A stretch of DNA of 64,000 nt from Streptomyces lomondensis (lineage in GTDB: Bacteria; Actinomycetota; Actinomycetes; Streptomycetales; Streptomycetaceae): contig NZ_BMWC01000010.1 in the NCBI RefSeq assembly GCF_014651035.1, positions 186,001-250,000 on the forward strand, written 5' to 3'. The notes beneath the pieces were generated by a model. That model was not told where the DNA came from. It worked only from the letters and a program-made list of their open reading frames with translations, and made no database searches. Shown piece after piece: positions 17,532-25,665 of this stretch; positions within the stretch are counted from its first letter, which is position 1, and every line of letters begins with the position of its first letter. The position numbers were made by a program, and so were the translations under genes.

Positions 17532-18386
17532 TCAGGGTGTCCGGGCGATCAGATAACGGAACACGTTCGGCATCCACACCGTCCCGTCCTGCCGCTGGTG
17601 CGGGTGCAGCGCCTCGGTCAGCTCCTTGTCCACCTGCACCTGGTCCGTCGCCGTCATCGCCGCGTCGAACAGCCCCGTCGACTTCAGGCCGCGTACCGCG
17701 CTGTCCACATCGGCGTATCCGAACGGGCACGCCACCCGACCGGACCCGTCCGGCTCGAGGCCGGCCCGCTGGGCGACCTCCTCCAGGTCGTCGCGGAGGG
17801 CGGGGCGCCAGCTGCCCGAGGTGCGCAGCGGCTCGGCCAGCTTCGTGGCCACCCGCAGCACGGACGTCGTGGCGCAGCGCTCCGGCGGGCCCCAGCCCGC
17901 CAGCACCACGGCCGCGCCGCGCTCGGCGAGCGGCGTCGCCTCCGCGAGCAGCCCGCCCAGCCCCTCCGAGTCGCCCGCGAGGCACCCGATCGGCTCGAAG
18001 GCGGTGACCAGGCTGTACGCGGGAGCGCCGGGCTCCCGCGTGTCCCGGGGCGAGCCGTCGACCAGCCGGGTGTCCGTACGCGCGCGCGTGCTCCCCGCCT
18101 CGGGCAGCAGCCGCTGCCGTGCGAGGGCCATTCTTTCGGGGGAAGCGTCGACACCGGTGACCGCCGCTCCCCGGGCGGCGGCCATCAGCAGGGCGAGCCC
18201 GGAACCGCAGCCGAGGCCGAGCAGCCGCGTGGTGGGACCCACGTCCAGTCGCTGGTAGACGGCCTCGTAGAGCGGTACGAGCATCCGCTCCTGGATCTCG
18301 GACCAGTCACGCGCGCGTGCACGCAAATCCACGCGGGGTGCGGTCCCCGCGTGAGGCAGGTGCTGCCGCACGAGCGTAGGTGTCAT
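17532..18386 (-). CDS. SAM-dependent methyltransferase
   Basis: Class I methyltransferase of 284 residues, substrate unknown. Motif I is RLLGLGCGSGLALLMAAARG, preceded by a helical N-terminal part (ARDWSEIQERMLVPLYEAVY), and an acidic residue binding the SAM ribose follows in GVDASPERMALARQ. Later blocks (PAYSLVTAFEPIGCLAG and GAAVVLAGWGPPERCAT) fit the family fold. The C-terminal half contains a helical insert. The ATG at 18386 is preferred (MTPTLVRQHLPHAG); an upstream in-frame extension has no support. It is divergent from proS, and a terminator follows it at 17471. Confidence 0.82.
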   Translation of the reverse strand: MTPTLVRQHLPHAGTAPRVDLRARARDWSEIQERMLVPLYEAVYQRLDVGPTTRLLGLGCGSGLALLMAAARGAAVTGVDASPERMALARQRLLPEAGSTRARTDTRLVDGSPRDTREPGAPAYSLVTAFEPIGCLAGDSEGLGGLLAEATPLAERGAAVVLAGWGPPERCATTSVLRVATKLAEPLRTSGSWRPALRDDLEEVAQRAGLEPDGSGRVACPFGYADVDSAVRGLKSTGLFDAAMTATDQVQVDKELTEALHPHQRQDGTVWMPNVFRYLIARTP

Positions 18387-18548
18387 AAGTAAGCGCCCCA
18401 ATCCGCCGAGAGTTGCCTCTTGCCCGATTCCATGGCCCCCGTGACAGTGCGCTCGCACTACCCCCGTATGCCAGGAAACTCCCCCCTCGACCTGTCGTCC
18501 AGTGGAATGCGGCACGGCATATGAGTTGTCATGTGCCTATGGCGAGAT

Positions 18549-18579
18549 TTCACATTCCGGCAACCCGGGCCAGTACCAT
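18549..18579 (+). promoter_or_regulatory. Probable leaderless promoter of proS
   Basis: TTCACA (18549-18554), 19-base spacer, TACCAT (18574-18579). Transcription would begin at about 18586, exactly the A of the proS ATG, so the mRNA is probably leaderless; no ribosome site is present. Confidence 0.6.
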
Positions 18580-18585
18580 CGCGCC

Positions 18586-20001
18586 ATGGCCAAAGCACCT
18601 GTTCTCACTCCCCGGGCGGACGATTTCCCGCGCTGGTACCAGGACTTGATCAACAAGGCGGAGCTCGCCGACAACGGTCCGGTGCGCGGCACCATGGTCA
18701 TCCGACCGTACGGGTACGGGCTGTGGGAGCGGATGCAGTCCGAGATGGACGCCCGCATCAAGGAGACGGGCACCCAGAACGCGTACTTCCCGCTGCTGAT
18801 CCCCCAGTCGTACCTGACCAGGGAGGCGGACCACGTCGAGGGTTTCGCGCCCGAGCTGGCCGTGGTCACGCACGGCGGCGGCAAGGAGCTCGAAGAGCCC
18901 GCCGTGGTCCGCCCCACCTCCGAGATGATCATCAACGACTACTTCGCCAAGTGGGTGCAGAGCTACCGCGACCTGCCCCTGCTCATCAACCAGTGGGCGA
19001 ACGTCGTGCGCTGGGAGCTCAGGCCCCGCCTCTTCCTGCGCACGACCGAGTTCCTCTGGCAGGAGGGCCACACCGCGCACGCCACGTACGAGGAGGCGCG
19101 CGATTTCGCCGCGCACATTCACCGGCAGGTCTACGAGGACTTCATGGTGAACGTCCTCGCGATGGACGTCGTCCCCGGCCGCAAGACCGTCAAGGAGCGG
19201 TTCGCGGGGGCCGTCAACACCCTCACCCTCGAAGGCATGATGGGCGACGGCAAGGCCCTCCAGATGGCCACGAGCCATGAACTGGGCCAGAACTTCGCCA
19301 AGGCCTTCAACACCCGGTACCTGTCCAAGGACGGCCGTCAGGAGCTGGTCTGGCAGACCTCCTGGGGTTCCACCACCCGCATGATCGGCGCCCTGGTGAT
19401 GATGCACGGCGACGACAACGGCCTGCGCGTCCCGCCCCGGCTGGCGCAGATCCAGGCCGTGGTCCTCGCGATCAAGGGCGACGAGGCGGTTCTGGCCAAG
19501 GTCCGCGAGCTCGGCGACCGGCTGAAGGCGGCCGGTGTCCGCGTCCACGTCGACGACCGCACCGACACCCCGTTCGGTCGCCGCGCCGTCGACTGGGAGC
19601 TGAAAGGGGTCCCCGTGCGCATCGAGGTCGGACCGCGCGATCTGGAGAACGGCACCGCGATGCTGGCGCGCCGCATCCCCGGAGGCAAGGAGCCGGTGTC
19701 CCTGGACGACCTGGCCGAGCTGCTCCCCAAGGTGCTCGAAGAGGACCAGGCGCTGCTGCTGGAGCAGGCCCGCGAGCGCCGGGAGTCCCGTACGGCCGAG
19801 GTGTCGACGATCGAGGAGGCCGTCGAGGTCGCGACCGCCGGCGGCTGGGCGCGCATCCCCTGGGCGGTGCTCGGCGAGGAGGGCGAGGCCGAGCTCGCCG
19901 AGCACGCCGTGACCGTACGGTGTCTGGTCGCCGAGGACGGGTCGGTGCCGGACGCCGACGACGCACCCGGTAACGTCGCCGTCGTCGCACGCGCTTACTG
20001 A
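18586..20001 (+). CDS. proS: Prolyl-tRNA synthetase, archaeal/eukaryote type
   Basis: Class II aminoacyl-tRNA synthetase of 471 residues that charges tRNA(Pro). Motif 1 and 2 regions are visible (RGTMVIRPYGYGLWERMQ, VVRPTSEMIINDYF, RWELRPRLFLRTTEFLWQEG). Motif 3 lies around SWGSTTRMIGALVMMHGDD, followed by the anticodon-binding domain (PPRLAQIQAVVLAIKGD). The length and the absence of an inserted editing domain between motifs 2 and 3 show it is the ProS type 3 form, not the longer bacterial form. From memory Streptomyces also carry a bacterial-type proS elsewhere, so this may be a second enzyme. The start is supported by the leaderless promoter. A hairpin at 20028-20056 follows. Confidence 0.93.
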   Translation: MAKAPVLTPRADDFPRWYQDLINKAELADNGPVRGTMVIRPYGYGLWERMQSEMDARIKETGTQNAYFPLLIPQSYLTREADHVEGFAPELAVVTHGGGKELEEPAVVRPTSEMIINDYFAKWVQSYRDLPLLINQWANVVRWELRPRLFLRTTEFLWQEGHTAHATYEEARDFAAHIHRQVYEDFMVNVLAMDVVPGRKTVKERFAGAVNTLTLEGMMGDGKALQMATSHELGQNFAKAFNTRYLSKDGRQELVWQTSWGSTTRMIGALVMMHGDDNGLRVPPRLAQIQAVVLAIKGDEAVLAKVRELGDRLKAAGVRVHVDDRTDTPFGRRAVDWELKGVPVRIEVGPRDLENGTAMLARRIPGGKEPVSLDDLAELLPKVLEEDQALLLEQARERRESRTAEVSTIEEAVEVATAGGWARIPWAVLGEEGEAELAEHAVTVRCLVAEDGSVPDADDAPGNVAVVARAY

Positions 20002-20027
20002 GCCGCGGCACGCGCTGACCGAGTGGG

Positions 20028-20056
20028 GCGCAAGGCGGCCGGAACGCCTCTTGCGC
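20028..20056 (+). terminator. Probable terminator of proS
   Basis: GCGCAAG pairs with CTTGCGC, extended by GCG/CGC across a two-base bulge, 26 bases after the proS stop. A second small hairpin CACCAC-CTT-GTGGTG lies at 20124-20138, so the 271-base gap to the next gene is hairpin-rich. Confidence 0.5.
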
Positions 20057-20272
20057 ACCTGCGGATCTCTGGCTCCCCGGCGCGCGGACATCGTCTACGC
20101 GCCGGGGCGTACGCGGGGCTACGCACCACCTTGTGGTGAGCTGCGAGGCTTCTCCACAGATCAGCGCACGCGCCCTCGTCGGGACGCATCAGAGGCAACT
20201 GACGGGTACGTGCAAATTATTTGGGATGCCCCGGAATCGGAACACTGGGGCACCCCGGCTCGTTGTCATTAC

Positions 20273-20881
20273 GTGAGCACGACACAGACACCACCTGTTC
20301 TCGCCGCAGAGCTGGCACAGGCGTGGGCCGACATTCAGCGGTACCACCCCGAGCTGCCCGACCTTGCCGCGCCAGAGTCCCTGATCGGGGAGTCGTCGTC
20401 CGCGTGCGGTCACGAACTCTCCTTCGAGCGACTGCTCCATGAGGCAGTCCATGGCATCGCCGCCGCGCGCGGCGTCCGCGACACCTCCCGTGCCGGCCGC
20501 TACCACAACCGCAGATTCCTCGCGATCGCCGAGGAGCTGGGCCTGGACCACCCCGAGGAACCGCACCCCAGCAGCGGCTTCTCCCTGGTCACGCTCACCC
20601 CCGAGGCGAAGCGCCGCTACCGCCCGACGATGGAACGCCTCCAGCGCGCCCTGAAGGCCCACACCGCGGCCACCTCCTCCGACACCTCCCGCACCTTCCG
20701 GGGCCCGGCCGCCCGGCACGGCTCCTCCGGCGGCGGCGTCCGCGTCAAGGCGGTCTGCGACTGCGGCCGCAACGTCCGCGTGGTGCCGTCGGTCCTCGCC
20801 CAGGCCCCCATCGTCTGCGGCGGCTGCGGCAAGCCGTTCCGGATCCCGGAGGTCGTGGGGGCGGGAGCGGTGGCCGGCTGA
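20273..20881 (+). CDS. SprT-like zinc-dependent protein
   Basis: A 202-residue protein with the SprT-like arrangement: an HEXXH-type motif (FERLLHEAVHGIAAARG) near residue 55-70, followed by GRYHNRRFLAIAEELGL, where the HN-x-x-F pattern is typical of SprT and Spartan proteases, and a C-terminal zinc ribbon with two Cys pairs (CDCGRNVRVV and VCGGCGKPFR). In other organisms SprT proteins act on DNA-protein crosslinks or are inactive; the role here is unknown. The start is uncertain: the GTG at 20273 gives MSTTQTPPVLAAELAQAW, while another GTG at 20210 would add 21 residues. Neither has a clear ribosome site. Confidence 0.72.
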   Translation: MSTTQTPPVLAAELAQAWADIQRYHPELPDLAAPESLIGESSSACGHELSFERLLHEAVHGIAAARGVRDTSRAGRYHNRRFLAIAEELGLDHPEEPHPSSGFSLVTLTPEAKRRYRPTMERLQRALKAHTAATSSDTSRTFRGPAARHGSSGGGVRVKAVCDCGRNVRVVPSVLAQAPIVCGGCGKPFRIPEVVGAGAVAG

Positions 20882-21173
20882 CGTCCACCACCGGCATCTC
20901 GTGGCTGCCGGTCGGGACAGCACCGCCACTGCCGGGCAGGGCACCCGACGTACTTCACCTCCACGCCGGGTGCCCCCTCAGCGTGCCCGCACGACGCCGC
21001 ACCCCTGGCCAAGAGCGACCCGCAGGGTATGGCACAATGGCTAGCTGTACTCGACAGCCGCACAGGACCCCTCTCTCCTCCGGCTGACGCGTCCATCGGG
21101 CACTCGGGTACCGCAACCCCACGCGGCTTTCTCGCCGTGCCCAACCACGTCAAATCCAGGAGAACCCACTCCC

Positions 21174-21593
21174 GTGGCAGTCAAGATCAAGCTGAAGCGT
21201 CTGGGCAAGATCCGTTCGCCTCACTACCGCATCGTCGTCGCCGACTCCCGTACCCGTCGTGACGGTCGTGCGATCGAGGAGATCGGCAAGTACCACCCGA
21301 CGTACAACCCGTCGGTGATCGAGGTCGACGCCGAGCGTGTGGCGTACTGGCTCGGTGTCGGCGCCCAGCCGACCGAGCCCGTGATGGCCATCCTCAAGAA
21401 GACCGGCGACTGGCAGAAGTTCAAGGGCGAGCCCGCCCCGGCTCCGCTGCTGACGCAGCCCGAGAAGGCCGCGCGCCCGTCGTTCGAGGCTCTCGGCGGT
21501 GACGACGAGGGCAAGGGTGAGGCGATCACCCAGAAGAAGAAGGCTGAGAAGAAGGACGAGGCCGCTGCCGAGTCCGCTTCGACCGAGGCCTGA
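21174..21593 (+). CDS. rpsP: 30S ribosomal protein S16
   Basis: Small-subunit protein bS16, 139 residues. The core (VKIKLKRLGKIRSPHYRIVV, then GRAIEEIGKYHPTYNPS and RVAYWLGVGAQPTEPV) is fully conserved within the first 85 residues. The remaining 50 residues form the Lys/Ala/Glu-rich tail usual in actinobacteria (TQKKKAEKKDEAAAESAS). The GTG at 21174 has CCAGGAGA upstream. It heads the operon rpsP-khpA-rimM-trmD. A CACAAT at 21033-21038 might be the -10 element, with no clear -35. Confidence 0.98.
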   Translation: MAVKIKLKRLGKIRSPHYRIVVADSRTRRDGRAIEEIGKYHPTYNPSVIEVDAERVAYWLGVGAQPTEPVMAILKKTGDWQKFKGEPAPAPLLTQPEKAARPSFEALGGDDEGKGEAITQKKKAEKKDEAAAESASTEA

Positions 21594-21595
21594 GC

Positions 21596-21835
21596 ATGCT
21601 CGAGGAGGCTCTCGAGCACCTCGTGAAGGGCATCGTCGACAACCCTGACGATGTGCAGGTCGCCTCGCGCAACCTGCGCCGCGGGCGAGTGCTCGAGGTC
21701 CGGGTCCACCCGGACGACCTCGGCAAGGTGATCGGCCGCAACGGCCGCACCGCACGTGCCCTGCGCACCGTCGTGGGCGCCATCGGCGGTCGCGGTGTCC
21801 GCGTCGACCTCGTCGACGTGGACCACGTCCGCTGA
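21596..21835 (+). CDS. khpA: KH-domain RNA-binding protein KhpA
   Basis: A 79-residue protein made up of a single KH domain, an RNA-binding fold. The GxxG loop is visible in DDLGKVIGRNGRTARALRTV. It starts two bases after the rpsP stop, so it is translated with it. Small KhpA proteins between rpsP and rimM are universal in actinobacteria and several Firmicutes, where they pair with KhpB and influence cell elongation and RNA stability. A strong hairpin follows at 21855. Confidence 0.95.
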   Translation: MLEEALEHLVKGIVDNPDDVQVASRNLRRGRVLEVRVHPDDLGKVIGRNGRTARALRTVVGAIGGRGVRVDLVDVDHVR

Positions 21836-21854
21836 CGCTGAACGCAACCGGCTA

Positions 21855-21888
21855 GGGCCGGGGAGGGCCTGAGGGCCGTCCCCGGCCC
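21855..21888 (+). terminator. Hairpin (possible attenuator) between khpA and rimM
   Basis: GGGCCGGGGA (21855-21864) pairs exactly with TCCCCGGCCC (21879-21888), with GCC/GGC able to extend inside the loop. It lies within what should be one operon, so it may end part of the transcription or protect the mRNA end. Confidence 0.7.
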
Positions 21889-21915
21889 GTAGTCGTATGA
21901 CAGGAGATTGCACAC

Positions 21916-22494
21916 GTGCAGCTGGTAGTCGCACGGATCGGCCGTGCCCATGGCATCAAGGGTGAGGTCAACGTCGAGGTCCGTACGGACGAGCCGGAGC
22001 TCAGGCTCGCCCCGGGCGCCGTACTCGCCACCGATCCCGCCTCCGCGGGACCCCTCACCATCGAGACGGGCCGCGTCCACAGCGGCCGTCTCCTGCTGCG
22101 CTTCGAGGGCGTCAGCGACCGCACGGGCGCCGAGGCTCTGCGCAACACCCTCCTGATCGCCGATGTCGACCCGGAGGAACTGCCCGAGGGCGAGGACGAG
22201 TACTACGACCACCAGCTCATCGACCTCGACGTGGTCACCGCGGACGGCGCGGCGGTCGGCCGGATCACGGAGATCTCGCACCTGCCCACCCAGGACCTGT
22301 TCATCGTGGAGCGCCCCGACGGCAGCGAGGTGCTGGTCCCCTTCGTCGAGGAGATCGTCGCCGAGATCGATCTGGAGGAGCAGAAGGCCGTCATCACCCC
22401 GCCGCCGGGCCTGATCGACGACCGCGCCGAGATCGCCTCCAGCCGCGAAGACGCTTCCAGCCGTGAAGACGCCCCCAGCCGGGAAGAGCCGTAA
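21916..22494 (+). CDS. rimM: Ribosome maturation factor RimM
   Basis: A 192-residue 16S rRNA-processing factor that binds S19 and helps 30S assembly. The N-terminal RimM domain starts LVVARIGRAHGIKGEVNVEV; the PRC-barrel domain spans about residues 98-170 (YYDHQLIDLDVVTADG, IVERPDGSEVLVPFVEEIV, DLEEQKAVITPPPGLI). The C-terminus carries an extra low-complexity tail of about 20 residues made of a six-residue repeat (ASSRED, ASSRED, APSREE), encoded by 18-base repeats at 22437-22490. The GTG start has a CAGGAGA site. The stop shares a base with the trmD start. Confidence 0.96.
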   Translation: MQLVVARIGRAHGIKGEVNVEVRTDEPELRLAPGAVLATDPASAGPLTIETGRVHSGRLLLRFEGVSDRTGAEALRNTLLIADVDPEELPEGEDEYYDHQLIDLDVVTADGAAVGRITEISHLPTQDLFIVERPDGSEVLVPFVEEIVAEIDLEEQKAVITPPPGLIDDRAEIASSREDASSREDAPSREEP

Positions 22495-23327
22495 TGCGCC
22501 TCGACGTCGTCACGATCTTCCCCGAGTACCTGGAACCGCTGAACGTCTCCCTCGTCGGCAAGGCACGCGCGCGTGGACAGCTGAACGTGCACGTGCACGA
22601 CCTGCGCTCCTGGACCTACGACCGCCACAACACCGTCGACGACACGCCCTACGGCGGCGGCCCCGGCATGGTCATGAAGACCGAGCCCTGGGGTGAGGCG
22701 CTGGACTCCGTCCTGGCCGACGGCTACGAGACCGGCTCCCGCGAGCCGGCCCTCATCGTGCCCACGCCCAGCGGCCGGCCCTTCACCCAGGAACTCGCCG
22801 TCCACCTCTCCGAGCGCCCCTGGCTGATCTTCACGCCGGCCCGCTACGAGGGCATCGACCGGCGGGTCGTCGAGGAGTACGCGACACGGATGCCGGTGTA
22901 CGAGGTGTCCATCGGCGACTACGTCCTGGCCGGCGGTGAGGCGGCCGTGCTCGTCGTCACGGAGGCCGTGGCGCGGCTGCTGCCGGGCGTCCTCGGCAAC
23001 GCCGAGTCCCACCGGGACGACTCCTTCGCACCCGGCGCCATGGCGAACCTCCTGGAAGGGCCCGTCTACACCAAGCCGCCCGAGTGGCGCGGCCGGGACA
23101 TCCCCGACGTGCTGCTCAGCGGCCACCACGGGAAGATCGCCCGCTGGCGGCGGGACGAGGCCCTGAAGCGTACGACGGCCCACCGGCCCGACCTCATCGA
23201 GCGGTGCGACCCCAAGGCCTTCGACAAGAAGGACCGCGAGATGCTCTCCATCCTGGGCTGGGAACCGGACCCGGCGGGGGAGCCGTACGGCCGATTTTGG
23301 CGCAGGACCGACGGCGTGGAAGAATAG
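22494..23327 (+). CDS. trmD: tRNA (guanine-N1)-methyltransferase TrmD
   Basis: A 277-residue enzyme that makes m1G37 next to the anticodon and so prevents frameshifts. It is a SPOUT-family methyltransferase with the trefoil knot: DDTPYGGGPGMVMKTEPW, the PARYEGIDRRVVEEY segment and EVSIGDYVLAGGEAAVLVV are hallmark motifs; the C-terminal helical domain includes GNAESHRDDSFAPGAM and PPEWRGRDIPDVLLSGHH. The ATG overlaps the rimM stop by one base, showing coupling. Length and motifs are standard. Confidence 0.98.
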   Translation: MRLDVVTIFPEYLEPLNVSLVGKARARGQLNVHVHDLRSWTYDRHNTVDDTPYGGGPGMVMKTEPWGEALDSVLADGYETGSREPALIVPTPSGRPFTQELAVHLSERPWLIFTPARYEGIDRRVVEEYATRMPVYEVSIGDYVLAGGEAAVLVVTEAVARLLPGVLGNAESHRDDSFAPGAMANLLEGPVYTKPPEWRGRDIPDVLLSGHHGKIARWRRDEALKRTTAHRPDLIERCDPKAFDKKDREMLSILGWEPDPAGEPYGRFWRRTDGVEE

Positions 23328-23462
23328 CCAGCTGTTGTGCGTCCGTCCGGCGTGCGCCCCTGCCACAGGGGGAGACGACGCCCGTCCCGACCCGCACAGC
23401 CCTGATCCAGAACACCTAGTTTCCGTTGATGACCTGTGGCATCAGCGAAGAAAGCAGACGAA

Positions 23463-23813
23463 ATGTCTCACCTGCTCGACACTGTCGACTCCGCCTCGCT
23501 GCGCAGCGACGTCCCCGCCTTCCGCCCGGGCGACACGGTCAACGTGCACGTCCGCGTCATCGAGGGCAACCGCTCCCGTGTGCAGCAGTTCAAGGGCGTC
23601 GTGATCCGTCGCCAGGGCTCCGGCGTGCGCGAGACCTTCACGGTCCGCAAGGTCTCCTTCTCCGTCGGCGTCGAGCGCACCTTCCCGGTGCACACCCCGA
23701 TCGTCGAGAAGATCGAGCTCGTCACCAAGGGTGACGTCCGCCGCGCCAAGCTGTACTACCTGCGCGAGCTGCGCGGCAAGGCCGCGAAGATCAAGGAGAA
23801 GCGCGAGAGCTGA
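23463..23813 (+). CDS. rplS: 50S ribosomal protein L19
   Basis: Large-subunit protein bL19, 116 residues, at the interface with the 30S subunit. Conserved blocks are visible: FRPGDTVNVHVRVIEGNRSR, QQFKGVVIRRQGSGVRETF, TVRKVSFSVGVERTFPVHTP and LYYLRELRGKAAKIKEK. The ATG at 23463 is the usual N-terminus (MSHLLDTVDSASLRSD). The 135-base gap from trmD contains a short hairpin (TGATG/CATCA, about 23426-23443) close to the start, which could be part of an autoregulatory leader. Confidence 0.98.
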   Translation: MSHLLDTVDSASLRSDVPAFRPGDTVNVHVRVIEGNRSRVQQFKGVVIRRQGSGVRETFTVRKVSFSVGVERTFPVHTPIVEKIELVTKGDVRRAKLYYLRELRGKAAKIKEKRES

Positions 23814-23858
23814 GCGCTCTCCGGGGTTCACACCGGGGCCGGATAGCATCTGGCTCCG

Positions 23859-24581
23859 ATGGACACCGAAGCACAGCCGACGGAGCGCGACCGCTCCTCC
23901 CGCCCTTCCGACTCCGAGCAGACCTCGGACCCCGGAGAGCCGGAGGGCCGGTCGCGTTTCGCGTTGGTGTCGCGTGTCAGCGCATGGGTCCCGGGTGGCC
24001 GGATCACTCTCACCCTGCTGACCTGCCTGCTGTTCCTGCTCTTCCTCAGCACGTTCGTGATGCGGCCGTTCCAGATCCCCAGCGGATCCATGGAGCGGGG
24101 ATTGAGGGTCGGGGACCGGGTTCTCGTAAACAAGTTGGCGTACCGTTTCGGTGCCGAGCCGCAGCGGGGAGACATCGTCGTGTTCGACGGGACCGGGTAC
24201 TTCGGGCACGCGGACTACATCAAGCGCGTTGTAGGCGTGGGGGGAGACCACGTGGTGTGCTGCGACAAGGAGGGGAGGATCCAGGTGAACGGCCGGCCGG
24301 TCGACGAGTCGGGCTTCCTGTACCCCGGCGACAGCCCGTCCACGGTGGCCTTCGACGTCGTCGTCCCCGGCGGCACCCTGTTCCTCCTCGGCGACCACCG
24401 CAGCCGCTCCAGCGACTCCCGGAACCACCTCGGCTCACCGGGCGGCGGCATGATCCCGGTCGGTGACGTGATCGGCCGCGCCGACTGGATCGTCTGGCCC
24501 TTCGCCCACGCCACCCGGCTGCACCGCCCGGACGTCTACGCGCGCGTGCCCGCCGCCGGAAGGGCGGGCGCCCATGGGTAA
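23859..24581 (+). CDS. sipW: Type I signal peptidase SipW
   Basis: Membrane-bound signal peptidase of 240 residues that removes Sec and Tat signal peptides. An N-terminal membrane segment (LLTCLLFLLFLSTFVMRPF) is followed by the catalytic Ser in QIPSGSMERGLRVGDRVLVN and the catalytic Lys in YIKRVVGVGGDHVVC; the GDHRSRSSDSR box comes next. A short hydrophobic segment (ADWIVWPFAHATRL) precedes the C-terminus. It is the first of four paralogues named, by position, after sipW-sipX-sipY-sipZ of S. lividans/S. coelicolor. Its stop overlaps the sipX start by eight bases. Confidence 0.9.
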   Translation: MDTEAQPTERDRSSRPSDSEQTSDPGEPEGRSRFALVSRVSAWVPGGRITLTLLTCLLFLLFLSTFVMRPFQIPSGSMERGLRVGDRVLVNKLAYRFGAEPQRGDIVVFDGTGYFGHADYIKRVVGVGGDHVVCCDKEGRIQVNGRPVDESGFLYPGDSPSTVAFDVVVPGGTLFLLGDHRSRSSDSRNHLGSPGGGMIPVGDVIGRADWIVWPFAHATRLHRPDVYARVPAAGRAGAHG

Positions 24582-25665
24582 CCGCGGCAAACCGCGCGGC
24601 GTCCCCGCCAGCCCCGCGGACAACCTGCTGCCCACCGGCGCCCGGCGCGCCGCCAGCCCGGCCGGCGGCCGCACGCGCGCCGAGCGGCGCAAACTCCAGA
24701 AGAAGGTCAAGCGGCGCCGCAGGCGCGGTGCCGTCAAGGAGATACCGCTCCTCGTCGGCGTCGCCGTCCTCATAGCCCTCGTGCTGAAGACGTTCCTCGT
24801 CCAGGCCTTCGTCATCCCGTCCGGCTCCATGGAGCAGACGATCCAGATCGGCGACCGCGTCCTGGTCGACAAGCTCACCCCGTGGTTCGGCTCGAAGCCG
24901 CAGCGCGGGGACGTCGTCGTGTTCAAGGACCCCGGCGGCTGGCTCCAGGACGAGCAGCCCACCACGCAGAAGGACGACCCCGTCGTCATCAAGCAGGTCA
25001 AGGAAGGGCTCACCTTCATCGGCCTGCTGCCGTCCGAGAACGAGAAGGACCTCATCAAGCGGGTCGTCGGCGTCGGCGGCGACCGCGTCAAGTGCTGCGA
25101 CGCGCAAGGGCGCGTGACCGTCAACGGCATCCCGCTGAACGAGGACTACCTGTACCCCGGCATCGCCCCGTCCGACACGCCGTTCGACATCACGGTGCCT
25201 CCGGGGCGGCTGTGGGTGATGGGCGACCACCGGAACAACTCCGCGGACTCCCGCGCCCACCAGGACACCGACTACGGCGGCACGGTCTCCGAGGAGGAGG
25301 TCGTCGGCCGCGCCATGGTCATCGCCTGGCCCCTCGGCCACTGGAGCACCCTGGAGGAACCGAACACCTACGCCTCCGTGTCCGACTCGGCCACCGGGTC
25401 GACCGCTGCTCCTCCGCTGTCGCATAGGGTTGCCTCCGAAGATTCGAACGGAACGATCCAGCTCCCGACCCCTGCGGAACTCCCGCTCGTTATGGGAGTG
25501 GTGGGCCTGCGTCGTGTATGGGGCAGGCGGCGGCACAGAGTGAGGAGTTGGCGTGGGGGATGTGGCGGTTGGCGCACGGTCCGGACACGACGGCGAGGAG
25601 CACCGCGGACGCCCCGCGGAATCCGCCGTCCCGGCCGCGGACAGCGCCGTGACCTCCGGGAATGA
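24574..25665 (+). CDS. sipX: Type I signal peptidase SipX
   Basis: Signal peptidase of 363 residues as read. A basic N-terminal cytoplasmic region of about 60 residues (RRKLQKKVKRRRRRGAVKE) precedes the membrane segment (PLLVGVAVLIALVLKTFLVQ). Catalytic Ser is in VIPSGSMEQTIQIGDRVLVD, Lys in DLIKRVVGVGGDRVKCCD, with GDHRNNSADSR later. The last 80 residues are odd: after PAELPLVMGVVGLRRVWG the frame runs through the sipY 5' region as an Arg-rich tail (RSWRGGCGGWRTVRTRRRG). This overlap vanishes if sipY starts at the later GTG. The tail may still be translated, since no earlier stop exists in this frame. Confidence 0.88.
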   Translation: MGNRGKPRGVPASPADNLLPTGARRAASPAGGRTRAERRKLQKKVKRRRRRGAVKEIPLLVGVAVLIALVLKTFLVQAFVIPSGSMEQTIQIGDRVLVDKLTPWFGSKPQRGDVVVFKDPGGWLQDEQPTTQKDDPVVIKQVKEGLTFIGLLPSENEKDLIKRVVGVGGDRVKCCDAQGRVTVNGIPLNEDYLYPGIAPSDTPFDITVPPGRLWVMGDHRNNSADSRAHQDTDYGGTVSEEEVVGRAMVIAWPLGHWSTLEEPNTYASVSDSATGSTAAPPLSHRVASEDSNGTIQLPTPAELPLVMGVVGLRRVWGRRRHRVRSWRGGCGGWRTVRTRRRGAPRTPRGIRRPGRGQRRDLRE

